From Limanda limanda (Eukaryota > Chordata > Actinopteri > Pleuronectiformes > Pleuronectidae): a stretch of 64,000 nucleotides of DNA. The DNA lies in assembly GCF_963576545.1 (NCBI RefSeq), contig NC_083653.1:14171358-14235357 (forward strand). Reading direction: 5' to 3'. Below the pieces are notes generated by a model. It made no database searches and was not told where the DNA came from. It saw nothing but the letters and a program-made list of their open reading frames with translations. Both the position numbers and the translations under genes were made by a program. Shown piece after piece: positions 25,304 to 35,060 of this stretch (its first letter is position 1; every line of letters begins with the position of its first letter).

Positions 25304-25311
25304 CCCTAGAT
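25304..25311 (+). repeat. 8-bp target-site duplication of the hAT, left copy
   Basis: CCCTAGAT, repeated exactly at 26,267-26,274 on the far side of the hAT element. Eight bases is the duplication length characteristic of hAT transposases. Confidence 0.9.
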
Positions 25312-25554
25312 CAGACATGGGCAAAGTACGGCCCGCGGGCCATATACGGCCCGTTGGGCTTTTTAATCCGGCCCGCCGAACTTTTCCAAATTAATAAAAA
25401 AAAAAAAAAAAATGTAATTTAAAAAAAAAAAAATGTTAATTTTTTTTTTTTTTTTAAACCATCAATTTAGTAGCACTTAAATGGTTCGTACTTATAGCAG
25501 TTTGTAGTTTTGCTTTATTCAGGAAGAGATCATACTTTCTTGATTCTTGTTGTT

Positions 25555-25625
25555 CTGGGTTTGAACCCTCGGGGTTGATGCACTTATTGTAAGTAGCTTT
25601 GGATAAAAGCGTCAGCTAAATTAAA
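25555..25625 (+). repeat. SINE-like tail inside the hAT element
   Basis: 'CTTATTGTAAGTAGCTTTGGATAAAAGCGTCAGCTAAAT' is a near match to a 3' tail I know from fish SINE-like repeats. Just before it 'GGGTTTGAACCCTCGG' resembles a tRNA-type B box. It lies wholly within the hAT, so it inserted into the hAT or was carried by it. Confidence 0.55.
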
Positions 25626-25713
25626 TTTGCCCGGGAGTGTGGTGTATAGGGCTTGAAAGGGCACATGATCTCCCTTCCCTTTTTCCCCTTTGCCCTGTGA
25701 GCCCTTCTGTAAA

Positions 25714-25990
25714 ATGAGAGGATCAAGGAAACGAAAAGTGGACAATGAGTGCCGAGTGTTTAACACGCAGTTGACAACAAAATACTATTTTCACTGAAGT
25801 CCAATCGAAGGCTGTATGCCTGATATGCCGAGAAACTGTCGCAGTTTTCAGGGAGTACAACATCAGCTGTCACTTTGCTACAAAGCATGCTAACTACGCT
25901 AGCAAGCAGTCAACGCAAGAACGGGTGGCTGCAGCTCAGAGGTTGGCGACTAATTTACAGACTCAGCAACATTTTTTTTCACAGACAAAC
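25714..25990 (+). pseudogene. hAT transposase N-terminal fragment (BED-type zinc finger)
   Basis: The frame opens with an ATG and a basic 'RKRKVDNECRVF' run, stops at 25,795, and resumes in other frames with 'VCLICRETVAVFREYNISCHF', 'ATKHANYASK' and 'AAQRLATNLQTQQHFF'. The C-x2-C and H-x-x-x-H spacing is the DNA-binding BED/C2H2-like finger found at the start of hAT transposases and in host proteins derived from them. At least one stop and one frameshift break it, and the catalytic RNase-H-like domain is absent. Confidence 0.75.
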
Positions 25991-26266
25991 TGCGATTTAA
26001 GAGTCATCTACCAAGGCATGTTTTTTGGGGGGCATTCGAAATAGCAAAGGCTAGCAAGCCTTTCTCTGAAGGCGTTTTTTTGTTAAATGGCCTTGCAAAA
26101 AATTGCTTTGGTACTTGGTAAAGGCCAAATCCTTTCATGTAATGATTTTTCCATGTCATTTACATTAGTTCACAAAAACACTCCATCCATCTGTTCCTGG
26201 CCCGGCCCCTCTGTCAAATTTTAGAACCCATTGTGGCCCGCGAGTCAAAAAGTTTGCCCACCCCTG

Positions 26267-26274
26267 CCCTAGAT
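26267..26274 (+). repeat. 8-bp target-site duplication of the hAT, right copy
   Basis: CCCTAGAT, identical to the left copy. It marks the exact point where the LINE reading frame resumes. Confidence 0.9.
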
Positions 26275-26475
26275 GATAAACTTTCCTGGTCAAAGCATAT
26301 TGACACTATTGTCAATAAAATAGGCAAAGCACTGGCTGTAGTCAGACGATGTAGAAATCATCTTACACCTGATCTAAGAATACTGGTAGTTAGATCTCTT
26401 GTTCTGTCACAGCTGGATTATTGCCAGATAGTATGGGCAAATGCCACCATGAAAGACCTGTATGATTACAGCTAG
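26268..26475 (+). pseudogene. LINE RT thumb region, right half
   Basis: After the hAT the LINE frame resumes with 'DKLSWSKHIDTIV', 'VRRCRNHLTPDLRILVVRSLVLSQLDYC' and 'VWANATMKDL', the typical C-terminal part of L2/CR1-type RT proteins. It stops at 26,475. The rest of the C-terminus is missing and a 3' untranslated tail follows almost at once. Confidence 0.8.
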
Positions 26476-26630
26476 TACAGAACAAGGCTGCACGCTTTGA
26501 TATTGGTATTGTAATGTATGTTTTAAATGTTTGATATCTGTATGTCTTAAATGTGGACCCCACTAAAAGTAGCTCTGTCTTAGGGTAGAGCTAATGGGGA
26601 TCCTTCTAAATAAACAAATAAACAACAATA

Positions 26631-28125
26631 AACAGAGCATTAGGACCATATTGTAGAAAAACGGTTTTAAGAATAAAGTCCTAATATCACAAGAATAAAT
26701 AGTATGAGAATAAAGTCATAAACTAATGAAAAAAACTGACGTGATAATTTTATTTGAAAAAAGTCACAATATTATGAAAATAAAGTAAGAATTTAAGGAG
26801 GGGAAGGTCATATATATTAAAGAGACTAAAATCATAATATTATCCAAATATGGTCATAATTAGCTGAGAAAAAAGTTATGATTTATTGAGGAAAAAGTCA
26901 TATTGTTACCATGACATTGTAATATTACAAGGATAAAGTCATGAGGCTGTATAACCTGGGACAACATGTCATAAAACAAAACAACTCATATTGTTTCATT
27001 TAAAATCCTACTTTATTGCCATAACCAGTAACATAAACTTAAGAATAAACCAGAAGGAGCCCCCAGTTGAAAACAGATTATGTCCTAATGACACAGTAAT
27101 GATTATACTACACATACAGTTTGTTCTGTAAAACAAAAAAAGCATCATGTCATGTTCTCCCCTGATGGCAGCTCTGGCCTTTCTCTATTACTGTTTCCTA
27201 TCAGAGACCGTTCTGTTATCCTCTGCTAAGTCCTGTCTGCAATCATCCCAGGAGTCCTTTTCCAAACGTTTCCTACGTGGTAAGTGTCAACATTATACAT
27301 GTGAGGCAGCACACACTATCTTTAAATACTCCCATTAGTAAAACATGAATAATTCATCCTCTGTGGACCCCAGCGTGTTATTTATAATCGAGATTAGGGA
27401 GACATTATGGAGTTCAAGATTTATGAGGGCGAGGATCAGGGGTTACCCACGTACACATCTCTCCTCACCATGGATGTGACCACGCAACTGGGCCCGTGAC
27501 ACATGCTACTCATGAACTGCTGCCAACTGTCCTGTCTCGTGTTAGAGGCGAGAGGGGGGGGGTTCTGCAACTTCATTACGCCACCTGAGATCAGCGTGAG
27601 AGTCCTTCTCAAACAAGCTACAACCAATAATTTAGATTAATTCGATACACCCTCCCCAAACCTCATTCGGCTCGGAGCTTCTGCTGTGGCTCAAGGAAAT
27701 GATGATGTACGAGACATAATTTAGCCTGGAGAGGGAGAGAAATCGCCGTGGCTGATTGTGGCCAAATGGAATTCAGAGGAACGGAGCTTATTAAGAGGTG
27801 AGGGGTACACAAATGCAGAGGTAAGAGGTTTATCACCGCCAATAAATGCTACAGCCATTTCCTCCGCAAGCTCCATCAGGAGGGAGACCGCTGCGCCTTG
27901 ACTCGTCCAAATGGACTTCACATCGTCGGCGCCGGCGAACAACTGGAGATATTAAATCTGCTCATTTCTGGGAGTTGCCGTTGCTTCTTTTACGAGTGCA
28001 ATTTCGCAGCCCTCGATGAGGAACATACAGAATTGGTGTCCTCTTGTGTTATACAGAATTAACGCTGATGTTTGCGAATCAGGCTGCAACGAAGCATCAG
28101 TGCCACAGACGTTAGGGGAAAAAGG
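26631..28125. other. intergenic, no gene seen
   Basis: 26,640-26,990 is AT-rich with a drifting, imperfect repeat of AATAAAGTCA(T/C)A(A/T) words, which looks like a degenerate tandem array. 27,360-27,960 is more mixed and holds short frames only. No domain recognised. Confidence 0.4.
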
Positions 28126-28300
28126 CCCAAAAGTGTAGAGACAGTGGTCCAAATGTCATTATGAGTTACACCAGAGCTCATTTCAGCAGCAATGAAATCT
28201 TAAATGGGGTTATGAGAACATCATCACCGCTGTGTGTCGCTGAGGTTAATAAAGTAATGGATTTAAATGGAAACTCACTGCTCGTGTTAATGAAGCATGA
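28126..28300. promoter_or_regulatory. candidate conserved non-coding element
   Basis: Repeat-free sequence with a balanced, non-coding composition and clustered homeodomain-type words (ATTATGAG, GGTTAATAAAGTAATGGATTTAAATGG, GTTAATGAAGC). It looks like developmental enhancer sequence. I have no alignment to prove conservation. Confidence 0.3.
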
Positions 28301-29004
28301 AAAGCATTCCCAGTTTACACAGGGAGAGAGAGAGTGGGAGGGGGGCCTGAGGTGATGAAAGAGGAAGCCACGTCTGTTGTCATATGTGTGGAAAATGGCC
28401 AGTGAGGGTAAAATGTTGTTTCTTATTTCATCTGAATGAATATCAATGAAATCATTTGGGTTTTTAACACACGTCACTGTAACAGATAGTAAAGCACAAA
28501 AACAAATATGAAAACTCGATGAGAAATAGGAAAGCAAGATGCAAATAAAAAAAACAACGGGAATAAAAAAGTAAAAAATGGCAAATAGGAAAATACAACA
28601 GGAAATAAGAAAATGCAATCGTGAAAAACAAAATTGTTTGTTTCTTTGCTTGTCAGCAACATAATATAAAATGGTGGAAAGATGCAACATGGGTTAAGCG
28701 AGAACCTGGACAATTTTTCTTTTACATTTTCAATAATTTCCTTGGGAATAGTTTGTTGGTTTGTCAACAAGATAACGTAAATGAACGGATTCCCACAGAA
28801 CTTGGTGGAAAGATGAGACGTGGGCGAAGAGAGAAGTCGTTAAAATTAGCTGTGGATCTGGACATGAGGGCGAACCCAGGCTTTTTCCCACTTTTTCTTT
28901 CAGGAAATGATTCATGGATCATGAAAAGATTCAGGAGCATTAAGGGGACTGATATCTATGAGTTTGTGCACTTTAGTGCAGCTTGATTGAATTTAAACAG
29001 GCTA
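28301..29004. other. no gene seen
   Basis: 28,490-28,640 is a run of imperfect AAATA(G/A)GAAAA units giving low-complexity frames on both strands. The 121-codon frame at 28,621-28,986 has no recognisable domain. Confidence 0.4.
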
Positions 29005-29050
29005 TTGGGCCTTGTCGGAGGTATGTGCTCTGCTGAGTATCATTCATGTT
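29005..29050 (+). repeat. end fragment of a dispersed fish repeat
   Basis: 'GGGCCTTGTCGGAGGTATGTGCTCTGCTGAGTA' matches the terminus of the repeat family also seen near 54,205-54,229 ('GACTCGGCGGAGATGTGCACTCTTCCGA'). Confidence 0.55.
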
Positions 29051-29559
29051 TATCATAAAGACCTCATCGTTGCTCCTGATGTCTTTCACATCCTGAGGGT
29101 TTTGTCAGCGCTGACTACAAGCTGTGTCAACTGATTATCATCCATATAATACACTGTACATATGCGACTACGTGGCTTTGTTCTACACATAGGGGGTTAT
29201 TTGTTGCTCTGCATGTGAGAGATAGAGAACAATCAAAGATATGTGACCCTGTAGAGCACGAGAATAATTTATCTCTAACCCTGTGAATAAATGCCGGTTC
29301 TTTCACATTCCCAGGGAGATTCAGTGTGTTTTATAAAAACTTTAAAAGTAGCACTGGAGGAATCCTTCAAATCCCTTTATGATTAAGTTCGATTAGATCT
29401 TCACTCAGCTCAAGTTAGATTGAGGCGGGTAAACATGCCGCAGTGCCGCGGGACAAACACTCCTTTTAAAACCTTTATCCAAATGAAAGCCTGTGTTTGT
29501 GCCTACTTTCCGCGAGGGGTTTATCCATTTATGCTGGACTCCACTTTGAGGTATAGATT

Positions 29560-29790
29560 CATGCCTTTGTGAGCGCCAGGATGAAGCCGTGTGTTGTGCT
29601 TGCTAATGAAGCCGAGGGATGAGAAGAAAGAAAGCTTGTTTACTCAATGGAGATAACAACAGCTCAATCAGCCACCTGACCGGAATCCCTAATTGTTCTC
29701 ATTATTAAAGTGGGGACAACCAAAAAGAGAGATAAGTTTCACATTTGCATTAAGCTGACGGCAGATGATAACTGATGCTGCACGTCACCT
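29560..29790. promoter_or_regulatory. candidate conserved non-coding element
   Basis: Repeat-free tract with 'CAATCAGCCACCTGACC', 'CCCTAATTGTTCTCATTATTAAAG' and 'TTTGCATTAAGCTGACGGCAGATGATAACTGATG', combining E-box, homeodomain (TAATTG, ATTA) and TGATAA words. The look is that of a vertebrate enhancer. Conservation is not tested. Confidence 0.3.
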
Positions 29791-30179
29791 GCAGGCGAGC
29801 AGCTTCAACCATGGCACAGGCTCCATTTAGAGGTTGGTTGACAGTGAGTTGAAGGCATAGAATACGATCAAGTTTCTTTGAATAGCACAAAATCACATGC
29901 ATACTGTTAAAGCGTGTTTCGTTTATCCTTTAAGAGAAGACGAGCCGAACTCGGTTTGCTCAATCAAAGTATTTATTTAGGAGACAATGAACAGGTTACA
30001 GCAAAGCAATGGGCTTACAGTACATTAATTGTATCAGAGCGCCACGAACATCCGGCGTCTGTCCATTTTATAACAGTAGTTCTTCGTTCCTCCCTCCTCG
30101 GAAGTGCGCACGCGCAGTCCATCCTCCTGGCATTTGGATTACTGAAGTAGAACAGGGAGACACTCCCAATGACGCTATA
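29791..30179. other. mixed intergenic DNA, possible LTR-like segment
   Basis: From 29,906 (TGTTAAAGCG) the minus strand ends in GCTTTAACA after an AATAAA at about 29,973-29,968, an arrangement like the 3' part of an LTR. I could not find the matching other end or a clean target duplication, so I do not call an LTR. Confidence 0.25.
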
Positions 30180-30192
30180 GTTGCTAGGCAAC
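30180..30192. promoter_or_regulatory. RFX-type X-box
   Basis: GTTGCTAGGCAAC is an inverted repeat of two half sites with a one-base centre and fits the X-box bound by RFX factors. It sits in a CpG-containing stretch. No ciliary gene is visible next to it, so any function is inferred. Confidence 0.5.
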
Positions 30193-30655
30193 CTGTTTAC
30201 TTCATTAAAGGCCTTGACTCAGCAGATGCCATGACGGGCCAAAACTGTTGTCCAGGGAAGCAAAGAATATTATGTTTCAGCTATATCAAAACAACCCTGA
30301 CTGTGTAAACATTGCAACAACTGAACCCAAACAATGTCATACTGACTTTGCCCTTGAAGGGACAGCTCCTGGAACTCTATCTGATGTCGAATGCAGCTAA
30401 GGAAATTATGCTTTAATACAGAAGTTAGAAATGAGATCACGTTAACGTACATTATTAACACCAAACAGCTAAGGTTATTATTAAATCATTTGTATGAAGC
30501 CTAATATCTAGCTAAAACTACTTCTAGCTTTATTTGGTTGGAATTCTGTCAGCACAGACTATAGTTAAAAATTTGAAATCCTAACAATACATGTTATACC
30601 TATTTAAAATCATATTAATACTATGTGGTAAAACCTATAACTGAACAAGAATCAC
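30193..30655. other. no gene seen
   Basis: AT-rich sequence, no reading frame or repeat recognised. Confidence 0.4.
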
Positions 30656-30950
30656 ACAGCCAGTAGCGTGCACGCTTCTGTAAAAGTAAAACAAATGGTT
30701 AAAATACAGACCCTGACTCTAAATAAATAATAATAATAATAAAAGAGATAAAGACCAAAATAGCCTGACAGCCCAAGTAAATTCAGGAATATGCCTTTCC
30801 TTTTTAGCTGAGACTTAATAGACGTCACCATCTCAGACAGCCTTATTTCTTCCAGAAAACCATTCCAGAGGGGCAGGTAGGCCCAGGTGGCAAACGCTCT
30901 GTCACACTCATAAATATCAGTCCGTATAATCAGGCAGATTTTTTTCATAA
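30656..30950 (-). pseudogene. LINE reverse-transcriptase C-terminal fragment
   Basis: The minus-strand frame carries 'CDRAFATWAYLPLWNGF', 'EEIRLSEMVTSIKSQLKRKGIF', matching the conserved C-terminal block of L2/Rex1-type LINE proteins (D-R-A-F..A..LWN.L...IR.......FK..LK..LF). It is followed by a (TTA)n-rich stretch (30,722-30,745). It is a 5'-truncated LINE fragment, separate from the one at 23-26 kb and in the opposite orientation. No functional protein is expected. Confidence 0.7.
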
Positions 30951-30959
30951 AGCTTTAAA

Positions 30960-31330
30960 AAATGAAGAAAATCTGGTTAAACAAAGTTGGAATAAAAGTC
31001 CTGGATCCACCCCTAACCCTCACCTAAAGTTAACTTTGTCCGTGCTAATCTGTCAACTTCTGTGTAATCCTGTTAAATATCTGACACATTCAGTTGAAAA
31101 CATAACTTCCTTGGTGGAGGCAACAATCCAGTAGCACATCCCCGGAACTCCTCCCCGAGGCTCGATGCACTTGGTCGCCCCATGTGACGCCGGCGTGGTG
31201 GACAGCAGCTAATCTGAGCTAATCCATTTATCAGAGCACAGTTGAAGTAGTGATATTGCTTCCCCCGTCGAGCGCGCTGACAGGTGCCATCTGACGTGCT
31301 TGTATCTGCCAGCCGGCCACGCGGCAGCGA
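30960..31330. other. no gene seen
   Basis: CpG-containing between 31,140 and 31,330, otherwise unremarkable. Short frames without domains. Confidence 0.35.
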
Positions 31331-31640
31331 GCTTAGGTGAAATGTCACTCCTTTACAGTGTGTTTGATTGCATATGCCTCCCTGAACGACACCGACCCAG
31401 CCGTAACCCACCGGAGGCTTCGCCGGCTAGATATTAATTTCACTCAGATGTGCCCACAGTGGGCCCGAGTGCATGAGCGGATGAATGCACACAGTCACAC
31501 ACATATACAGCTGCAAAACCTCAGTTTGAGCCCTTGCTTGAGATTTCATTATCGCCGTGACTTTATTGCCACCGCCGCTCCGTTGGCAGCCCATTCTGGA
31601 ATGAAATGTCACTTTCCCTCATTATTTGCATGGCGACGAC
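31331..31640. promoter_or_regulatory. candidate conserved non-coding element
   Basis: Repeat-free tract with 'GCTAGATATTAATTTCACTCAGATGTG', 'GAGATTTCATTATCGCCGTGACTTTATTGCC' and 'CCCTCATTATTTGCATGGCGACG'. The ATTTGCAT word is a perfect POU octamer on one strand (near 31,623-31,630). It resembles enhancer sequence. There is no alignment evidence. Confidence 0.3.
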
Positions 31641-31682
31641 AGATTGTGTGTACAGGGCTCTCTGTCTGTGCGTCATGTCTGT

Positions 31683-31685
<3 letters not shown>

Positions 31686-31721
<36 letters not shown>

Positions 31722-31730
31722 GCACACACA
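31686..31730. repeat. (CA)n microsatellite
   Basis: About 22 CA units with two CG interruptions near the right end. Confidence 0.92.
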
Positions 31731-33564
31731 CTTACATGCTTGGTCATGACTGCTCTTTCCCGCTGCCTCGTGAATGTCTGGGATGTTCCAGGCTACAAAT
31801 TTTACATCCTACTCTGTTATCAAACAAATCCATTTTATGGCCATTATGTGTCCGTGTGGATGCAACACTTTTCCGGCTCCACACGGTATAAATTGGCCGA
31901 GGTGGGAAAGTCTGCAGGGAGGCTTCGATTCATCAGGAGTGTGGGACAGGAGGGCTGAGGGGGCAGATTTTAGGTTTTCTTATTGATGTGCTCATTACTG
32001 TCAGCTCTACTGTAGCTGGCTCCAGCCAAACAAGCCCACTCCAGCAACTCCAAATTGGCATGTATGAAACAAGGAAATAGATTTGATCCATTACCTTGGC
32101 TCGGCGGTGTGCAGTTTGCATGTCATTACCCGGCTCCTATGTATCAGCCATCAGAAGCCATTAGAACAGGGAGTGGGAGGATAACTACTCTCTCTAACTC
32201 TACCTTTTCTATAAAGTCATTTGTAGCAAATGAGTGAGGCCTGTGACACTGGTTTGGTATATTTTGAAGAGTGTGTGTCATTCTTAAGTGCCGGATTTTG
32301 TACATGTGTTTGTGTGCATGTGTGTGTGTATGTGTGTATTTATACCGCCTGAATGCAGTTGGTCTATTATGAATATAGAGTGCACTGACAGCACTTGCTT
32401 TTCCCGCAGCTCAACAAAGGAACATAACTCTGATACATCGACTTCACCAACATGGCTGCATCTGAACAAAAGGCCTTTCCTGGCAGCTTTGGAAAGGTTT
32501 GCCAGGACAAAGGCGGAAACCACTTACAAGTAAAAAAAGATCACAATAATACATGAATGGAGGCGATGTCGTAACTTACGTCTCAGAACATCACTGTCTC
32601 ATGAAGGATCTGATATCACCTGTTTGCTCTTATGTCGTATTTCACTGCCCTCTAGTGGCCACAATATTCCGTTTGTCTCTGATTGCTGGCATATCAGTCT
32701 ATCATTGGTCGAGGCTAGGGCTTGTCAAACAGAGGGGTAAGACGCAATTTTTGCTATAAATGGCACTATAAAATACGAATACATGTTTTCGTTGTTTTGA
32801 GATCAGTTATGATATTGTACGCATATTTATAGACAACCATAGCCAATAGGTGGCGATATAGTCTACAACAACAATCCGTCAAATACTAGCAAAGAATTCT
32901 GTGGTCAAAGAAACATTTGGTGTGGGGTAATGGTGTGGTGAGGTAAGGCTAAATTACTGCAATTTTGTAATTAGACTAAGTAGTGGAAATCAGACGTAGA
33001 GAAGCCATTATGTAGCGGCCATTGTTGCTGGAGCTAGCTCATCACACAAAGCAAAGGTGCATGCACTGCGTCGTGTGGACGACAGGCGCAAACGCAGAGG
33101 GAATCAATTTGTTTAGCAAAATATCCAGATTAGTGTAGACAGGGAGTTTAGTTTCGTGCATCATCTGATGTTTGCGGCACACTGACGATGTGACAGGTGT
33201 ACAAGTTACAACAATGCCTGCCAAATGTCAAAAAGGTCAAGCGTGCAACGTGTACGTCGAGCAACTGAGTGGAGCAAGATGCAGATGAGGCTTCCAGCAC
33301 AGGAAAGACAAGCTGCACAAAATCACAAGAAGAGATGAGACGGGCTCTGCATTTAAAAGAGATTTCTTACTATAGTGTCGTGAAAAGAGATATGCTCTCT
33401 TCTGCTCCATTTTTCTTTTCGCTGCGGCAAACAGCCGAATCACTCATTGAGATCTCAGATACTCGCCCATCTGTAAACCACTGGTATCCAGTCTGCTGTT
33501 CGTTTTGCAAACGTGCGTCGCGAGGACATAAATTGATCGATGGTTTCACCCAGAGCGTCTGTGC
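31731..33564. other. no gene seen
   Basis: Mixed sequence. A short interrupted TG tract lies at 32,307-32,340. 32,640-32,900 contains 'CCCTCTAGTGGCCACAATA' and 'CCAATAGGTGGCGATA', words common in fish repeats and loosely CTCF-like. No coding signal. Confidence 0.4.
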
Positions 33565-33685
33565 TTAAAGTCCTTGCATAATGACTAATTGGCCGGCAAA
33601 TCATTTGAATGCAAACAGCGCCGGTCGCTATCGAGTCTGTTCACCAGGGTAGGTAATTATTCAACAGCATTAACTTAAATACACT
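33565..33685. promoter_or_regulatory. candidate conserved non-coding element with POU/homeodomain words
   Basis: Within 120 bp there are TAATTGG (33,586-33,592), ATTTGAATGCAAAC (33,603-33,616; an octamer-like word and its partner), GGTAATTATT (33,652-33,661) and GCATTAACTTAAATA. The tract is repeat-free and lies between blander sequence. This density is typical of vertebrate developmental enhancers. Confidence 0.4.
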
Positions 33686-34794
33686 GCCGTTGTCCGCTTC
33701 AAAAAGGGAACTCTTCAATCACGCCACAAGCACTCTTATTAGTGTTGAGTCTGATTTGTTGGCCGTTTGTTCGAGTAAGAAAGTGCAGTTCGGGGGACTG
33801 TAAATGAACCGTCTAATATACTGAATTCAGTGTGTGTATTAGTCCGTGTCAAGGTTGGACATGCACCGGGCCTACGGGGCAAAGCACCCTTGAAAGTTCA
33901 TAAAATGCCACAGAGCTCGTAAAATGCGTCTAAAATTAGTCCAGCGGTGCGAAGATCTATCTTGTTATATCTTTTAGTAACATTTACGACTAAAACAATA
34001 TGGTCAAAGATTATGGGACCATTAAAACATTAAGACACCGGGACACTCTGGTTCCCCGGGAGCATTATATTACTTGTGTCACAGTCAAACTCCCAGTTTC
34101 AACCGCAGGAGCAGAGGTTATTTATTACCCGCTGCTGCAGCATGTAGTCAAATGAGCAGGTGGTCTGATGTATGATCTCCTCTAGGCTGGATTATGAACA
34201 GGGAAAAGTTGGTACTGGCCCCCCCGGCTCGATTGTGGGGCTGTTTTTGATATTAAAATAACTGCCGACCTTTTTCGCACCACAAAAAACAATTACTAAG
34301 TGAAACAGCAAAGGTGTCACCTGCATTTTCATCCAATGTTGTGGCCCAGTGGGCTAATTCCATGGCAACATCCCCCACTGATGTTTATAGAAACACCATT
34401 ATTCTGATAATAACCTGATAAAAACAATAGGACACTGACTTATAAACTGCAGTCTCCGATTACCATATTATTACCATAACCCTAATAAGGTCATACCCAA
34501 ACAACCAATTATCGAACTAAGACATGTGGAGTATTACGATCTTAGGTGCATTATGTATTCATCTTAATAGCAGCATAGCATCCTATAGTTTTCACAGCAT
34601 TTGGTGACATCTCCACCCAGCGGTTACCAACAGATGATGATGCATGTCCTGGCTGTAAACAAGATGGAAAAATTAAAAGGAGCTTTTGCAAAACGCCCAA
34701 ATGGTTTATGCAATTATGTATATTAATACATGCAGTGTTTTAGATGTTGTTTGACCATCACAAAAACTCTGACTAAGTATACAGCCTTTGTGTC
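33686..34794. other. no gene seen
   Basis: Mixed sequence without reading frames or repeats that I recognise. Confidence 0.35.
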
Positions 34795-35060
34795 TTAGTT
34801 CAGGGGCTGCATCCTTCGGAGGCTGCAATTAAAGACCAATTGCATCACGGCGTCATAATGTCCCAGTTTGAAGACTCCTTAAAATGCATCTTTCGTCCAG
34901 GAGAAATGAAGACTCCAAAAGGTGGATCCTTTGCTGGCCCGTCCTATCCCAGCAAGTCATGGTGTCTGCAAGCGATGAGACGTCCAATTTGGTACAGTTA
35001 AAACTTTCTTGTTGTGTCCAACTTTCGCTGTGTTGCCAAGCAACATCAATAAGGGTGGGA
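34795..35060 (+). repeat. MITE-like dispersed repeat, copy 1 of 3
   Basis: It shares ordered words with the copies at 47,468 and 50,945: 'GCTGCATCCTTCGGAGGCTGCA', 'GTCCTATCCCAGCA', 'AAGCGATGAGACGTCCAAT'. The shared order across three sites about 3-13 kb apart identifies one family of short non-coding transposons. Boundaries are approximate. Confidence 0.65.

Larger units (their letters stand above)
25312..26266 (+). mobile_element. hAT DNA transposon, 955-bp internally deleted copy
   Basis: The ends are terminal inverted repeats: CAGACATGGGCAAAGTACGG on the left, and CAGGGGTGGGCAAACTTTTT when the right end is read on the other strand. Both are followed by a CCCGCGGGCC / CTCGCGGGCC block. Flanking 8-bp duplications are identical. 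The centre keeps a scrap of transposase (25,714-25,990) but most of the coding region is gone, so the copy could only move with help from a complete element. TIR wording and the BED-finger scrap place it in the hAT superfamily. The exact family needs a library search. Confidence 0.92.
23100..26630 (+). mobile_element. L2/CR1-like LINE, decayed, split by an hAT insertion
   Basis: A non-LTR retrotransposon remnant. In order it shows an APE-type endonuclease (23,121-23,790), a linker, a reverse transcriptase (about 24,400-26,475, with the hAT inserted) and a 3' end containing 'GTGGACCCCACTAAAAGTAGCTC' and 'AGCTAATGGGGATCCTTCTAAATAAACAAATAAACAACAATAAA', a tail style I associate with fish LINEs of the L2/CR1 group. 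The copy is dead. It has in-frame stops in the endonuclease, frameshifts around 24,850, a deletion that removes the RT catalytic box, and a jump from RT straight to the 3' tail near 26,475. The 5' boundary is uncertain, and I could not define a target-site duplication. The clade name is inferred from motif spacing and the tail, not from a tree. Confidence 0.85.

Noticed and set aside
29906..30336. Possible solo LTR in minus orientation
   Set aside because: One end and an AATAAA fit, but I could not find a TG start with a matching target duplication.
31337..31891. 184-codon plus-strand frame
   Set aside because: Passes through a CA microsatellite (His-Thr run) and enhancer-like DNA; no domain.
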